From an uncultured Candidatus Nitrosopumilus sp. (GTDB lineage Archaea; Thermoproteota; Nitrososphaeria; Nitrososphaerales; Nitrosopumilaceae): a stretch of 64,000 bases of DNA. Each line of letters opens with the position of its first letter. Position 1 is the stretch's first letter. Positions 61,402 to 64,000 of the stretch are shown piece by piece. Under the pieces are notes generated by a model that saw only the letters and a list, made by a program, of their open reading frames with translations, did no database searches and was not told the DNA's origin. The DNA lies in assembly GCA_905612485.1 (NCBI GenBank), contig CAJQSE010000005.1:24848-88847 (forward strand), written 5' to 3'. The position numbers and the translations under genes were made by a program.

Positions 61402-62282
61402 TACATTATTGCCTTTGCAATAGTTTTTGAAATATCTACTTTTGATGTTTTTCCTGGAATTGTATTTGTACTAATGATACTTGTAACTCCTGCTTTCTTT
61501 ATTTTCTTTTCAGCATCATTCATTAGAAGTGCATGTGTACATGCAACATAGATTCTTTTACATTTTTGTTTTTTAAGAAATTGTGTAGCTTTGATAATAC
61601 TACCTCCAGTACTTATGATATCATCAACTAAAATCAAATCTCTATTTTTAACTTCTTCTAAATTTTTTGTTTTAATTTTTACTTTACCTGTTTTTCTATC
61701 TCTTGTTTTCTCTAATGAGATATAATCTGAATTGAATTCCTTTGCAAATTCCTTTGCTCTTTCTTTTCCACCTTGATCTGGCGATACAATTAAAGGATTT
61801 TTTAGGCTCAATTTCTTAAAAAATCCTACAAGATCTGGAATTGCAGTAACATTTTTTGTTTTGATACTAAAATGCTTCAATCCAATTGAACTATGGATAT
61901 CCACAACAATTATTTTTGATGCTCCAGCACTTTTGAATAACTTACCAAGTACTTTCATTGTAACAATTTCACCTGGTAAAAATTCTCTATCTTGTCTTGC
62001 ATATCCCATATATGGAATTACAGCAATTACTTCTGATGAATTTTCTTTAGCTTTCGTAATTAATGATAATACTTGAACTAAATTGGTATCTACTGGGGGA
62101 TAGATTGATTGTAAAACAATAGATTTCTTTTTTGATATTTTTCCAATTAATGTTATTTTACTTTCTCCATCAGAAAAAACTCTAATTTCTGATTTTACAA
62201 GATTTGCCTTTATTTTTTTAGATAATTTTCTTGCTAAATCTTCAGAAGATTTTCCAGCAATTACTGATAATTTATTCAACAA
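61401..62282 (-). CDS. prs: Ribose-phosphate pyrophosphokinase (PRPP synthetase)
   Basis: 'EVIAVIPYMGYARQDREFLPGE' is the nucleotide/flexible-loop region, 'IIVVDIHSSIGLKHF' contains the DxHs motif, and 'RDLILVDDIISTGGSIIKA' is the PRPP-binding loop. It makes PRPP from ribose-5-phosphate and ATP for nucleotide, histidine and tRNA-base synthesis. The length (293) fits archaeal Prs. It abuts the methyltransferase gene. Confidence 0.95.
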   Translation of the reverse strand: MLNKLSVIAGKSSEDLARKLSKKIKANLVKSEIRVFSDGESKITLIGKISKKKSIVLQSIYPPVDTNLVQVLSLITKAKENSSEVIAVIPYMGYARQDREFLPGEIVTMKVLGKLFKSAGASKIIVVDIHSSIGLKHFSIKTKNVTAIPDLVGFFKKLSLKNPLIVSPDQGGKERAKEFAKEFNSDYISLEKTRDRKTGKVKIKTKNLEEVKNRDLILVDDIISTGGSIIKATQFLKKQKCKRIYVACTHALLMNDAEKKIKKAGVTSIISTNTIPGKTSKVDISKTIAKAIM

Positions 62283-62325
62283 AATGATGTGGTTTTATGG
62301 GATTCTTAAGTTTTGAGAAATTTTT

Positions 62326-64000
62326 TTAGTCATCTCCATCTCCACGACCTAAATCCCCAACACCATATTCATCAGTGACTTGTTTACGCTTACTTTCATG
62401 TTCTGCAATTTCTTGCGCTTCCCTCTTTTCATCTCCCTGATACACTGTTCTAATTGGCCATGGAATTCTAATATCGTATTTCTTAAATTCTTCATACATT
62501 ATGACACGCATATCACTTTTCATTTTGAATTGTGAACCATAATCCCTAACATATACAATGACAGCAAAATCAAGAGATGAATCATTGAATTCATTAAATC
62601 TAACAACTGGTTGTGTTATGTCTACATGTAGATCTTTATCACAACCACAACTTGATTTATTTTCATCTAAAAATGAACATCTATTTTGTCTAACTAGATG
62701 TTTTCCTTTACCATCTTTAATTTCTATCATTCCACGTTTACCAATTTTTACTAAAATAGCTGCAACTTGTTTTGGATCATTTAGATATGATACTCCAACT
62801 TTAATTATTGCTGGAACAAGTTTATTTTCTTTTGTATAATTGATAATTTGTGCTGTTACTAACTGTCTTGTAGGAATTATTGCTACAGATTCATGTAATC
62901 CATCTCTAACATAGGTCACTCTAGGTGTAATTTTATGAACATATCCATTATATCCTGATTCTAATTGAATTCTTTCTCCTTCTTTGAAAATATTGTCTTT
63001 TCTAATCATTATATATGCAAAGTAATTTTGCATTGTTTCTTGTAAGGCTAAACCAATACCAATTGCAAGACCACCTGTTGCAGTTGCTAATACAAACAAA
63101 TCTACTCCCCACCAAGATACAATTCCTAAAATGGTTACACCAAAAATTCCTACAGGTAAAATTTGTTTAAATGATTTAGGAATACCTTCTCTTTTTTTGC
63201 TTGCATATCCTACTGGTCGAGAACTTGGAACTAATGGCTCAAAACCATTAATCCTCTTTTCTTCTCTCCAAATATCTATTGCAAATATTTCATTTGGCTT
63301 TGCACCCAGTTTTAATTTTCTTCCTGATTGATTATTTCCCGTAATACAATTGTTCAAATATTTTAAATATTTTCCTCTTTCAGATTCTTTCCATTTTTCA
63401 AAAGTATTACTTACTAATTTTTCATAACTTCCAATAGGGTTTCCTTTTGAAGTACGATATTGTTCTAATTGAATAATTCCTTTTTTTGTTTTACATAAAT
63501 TCTTGAATTCTTCATCAGTAAAATCTTCAGGTGTAATAGTTGGTGCAATCCATTTGTATAATTTGTGAAAAAGACCATCATCATCTGAAAAACCTTGCAT
63601 ATCATACCAAACTTGAAAATCTTGTTTTTCAAGAATTGATTTATCACGTTTTGTAAGCATTATTGGTATTAAATGAGAAATTGTATATCCGATAACTAGA
63701 ATATTGAAAGTATTGAGAATTTTTGCAAAAGTTTCTTCAGGAGTTAATTCCATTGTAGAAATATTTGAATCCTGTTCAAATAATTCTGAAGTTTGAATAT
63801 ATGCATTAGTTGATGAAATTAGAGCAATCGCAAAAAATGGTAATACTGCATTTTGTACAAATTTTGATAAATGTGGTCTAGTGTAAAATATTTTTTTTGA
63901 TTTTATCAGTGATGAGAATGTTCTATATGCAGCAGCTATCATAACAATTCCAACTATCATTATGATGAAAGCTAATTGGAGTGATTCTGATGAAGCTAAT
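62326..64000 (-). CDS. MscS-type mechanosensitive channel, 5' end outside window
   Basis: The reading frame stays open from 63960 to the window edge (…SLQLAFII before MIVGIVMI), so the N-terminus is missing. Four hydrophobic helices precede the MscS core: pore helix 'ATATGGLAIGIGLALQETMQNYFAYIM', then 'FKEGERIQLESGYNGYVHKITPRVTYVRD' and the beta domain 'IIPTRQLVTAQIINYT'. It releases solutes on osmotic downshock. A cysteine-rich insertion 'RCSFLDENKSSCGCDKD' sits in the cytoplasmic part. The ORF track's start at 63960 is probably internal. Confidence 0.85.
   Translation of the reverse strand, partial: LASSESLQLAFIIMIVGIVMIAAAYRTFSSLIKSKKIFYTRPHLSKFVQNAVLPFFAIALISSTNAYIQTSELFEQDSNISTMELTPEETFAKILNTFNILVIGYTISHLIPIMLTKRDKSILEKQDFQVWYDMQGFSDDDGLFHKLYKWIAPTITPEDFTDEEFKNLCKTKKGIIQLEQYRTSKGNPIGSYEKLVSNTFEKWKESERGKYLKYLNNCITGNNQSGRKLKLGAKPNEIFAIDIWREEKRINGFEPLVPSSRPVGYASKKREGIPKSFKQILPVGIFGVTILGIVSWWGVDLFVLATATGGLAIGIGLALQETMQNYFAYIMIRKDNIFKEGERIQLESGYNGYVHKITPRVTYVRDGLHESVAIIPTRQLVTAQIINYTKENKLVPAIIKVGVSYLNDPKQVAAILVKIGKRGMIEIKDGKGKHLVRQNRCSFLDENKSSCGCDKDLHVDITQPVVRFNEFNDSSLDFAVIVYVRDYGSQFKMKSDMRVIMYEEFKKYDIRIPWPIRTVYQGDEKREAQEIAEHESKRKQVTDEYGVGDLGRGDGDD

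Overview
The window looks like a chromosomal segment of an ammonia-oxidising archaeon of the Nitrosopumilus type (Nitrososphaerota/Thaumarchaeota, group I.1a). The evidence is very low GC, dense coding, a CdvB-type ESCRT-III protein, a PolD/Cdc6/GINS replication machinery, GGGP synthase, a thermosome, archaeosine-precursor genes and a full urease locus with a urea transporter. Promoters are archaeal: several genes have a TATA box about 26 nt before the start codon (leaderless mRNA), and TTG starts are common. I see no insertion sequence, prophage or CRISPR array.

Layout: 0-5 kb carries phosphomevalonate dehydratase (aconitase X), endonuclease III, and a sulfate-assimilation pair (sat, APS reductase). 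5-8 kb carries a ThiI-like THUMP protein without its PP-loop, a GT-B-like protein, a GC-rich hairpin RNA candidate and a gene broken by two in-frame stops. 10-14 kb carries a GPN-loop GTPase, homoserine kinase, and three preQ0 genes (queC, folE, queE). 14-16.4 kb is an operon of a soluble winged-helix regulator, a membrane-tethered winged-helix protein with an extracellular domain, and a secreted helical protein. A CdvB paralogue and a convergent coiled-coil gene follow, then CysQ, APS kinase, a hemerythrin and a fluoride channel.

22-30 kb is the nitrogen block: an SSS-family urea transporter, ureABC on the minus strand, and ureEFGD diverging from a shared 85-bp promoter region. Urea would be imported and split to ammonia for oxidation and assimilation (glnA lies at 51 kb). 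30-38 kb carries an hsp20-cdc48 operon, a type II NADH dehydrogenase, a secreted cyclophilin and cbiE.

38-53 kb is a replication island. PolD small subunit, Orc1/Cdc6, a probable replication origin with origin-recognition-box repeats (about 41.05-41.53 kb), several small DNA-binding proteins (one missed by the ORF track), GGGP synthase, PolD large subunit and Gins51 lie close together. 55-62 kb is rich in tRNA maturation functions: tRNA-Pro(GGG), CCA-adding enzyme, RNase Z and a Trm-G10/Trm11-type methyltransferase. PRPP synthetase and a truncated MscS channel close the window.

The items most worth a second look are the origin architecture and its repeats, the TGTGA/TCACA array at 42.8 kb, the hairpin RNA at 7.1 kb, the membrane-tethered regulator operon at 14-16.4 kb, and the degenerate ThiI-like protein. 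All functional calls are by reading motifs; no database search was run.
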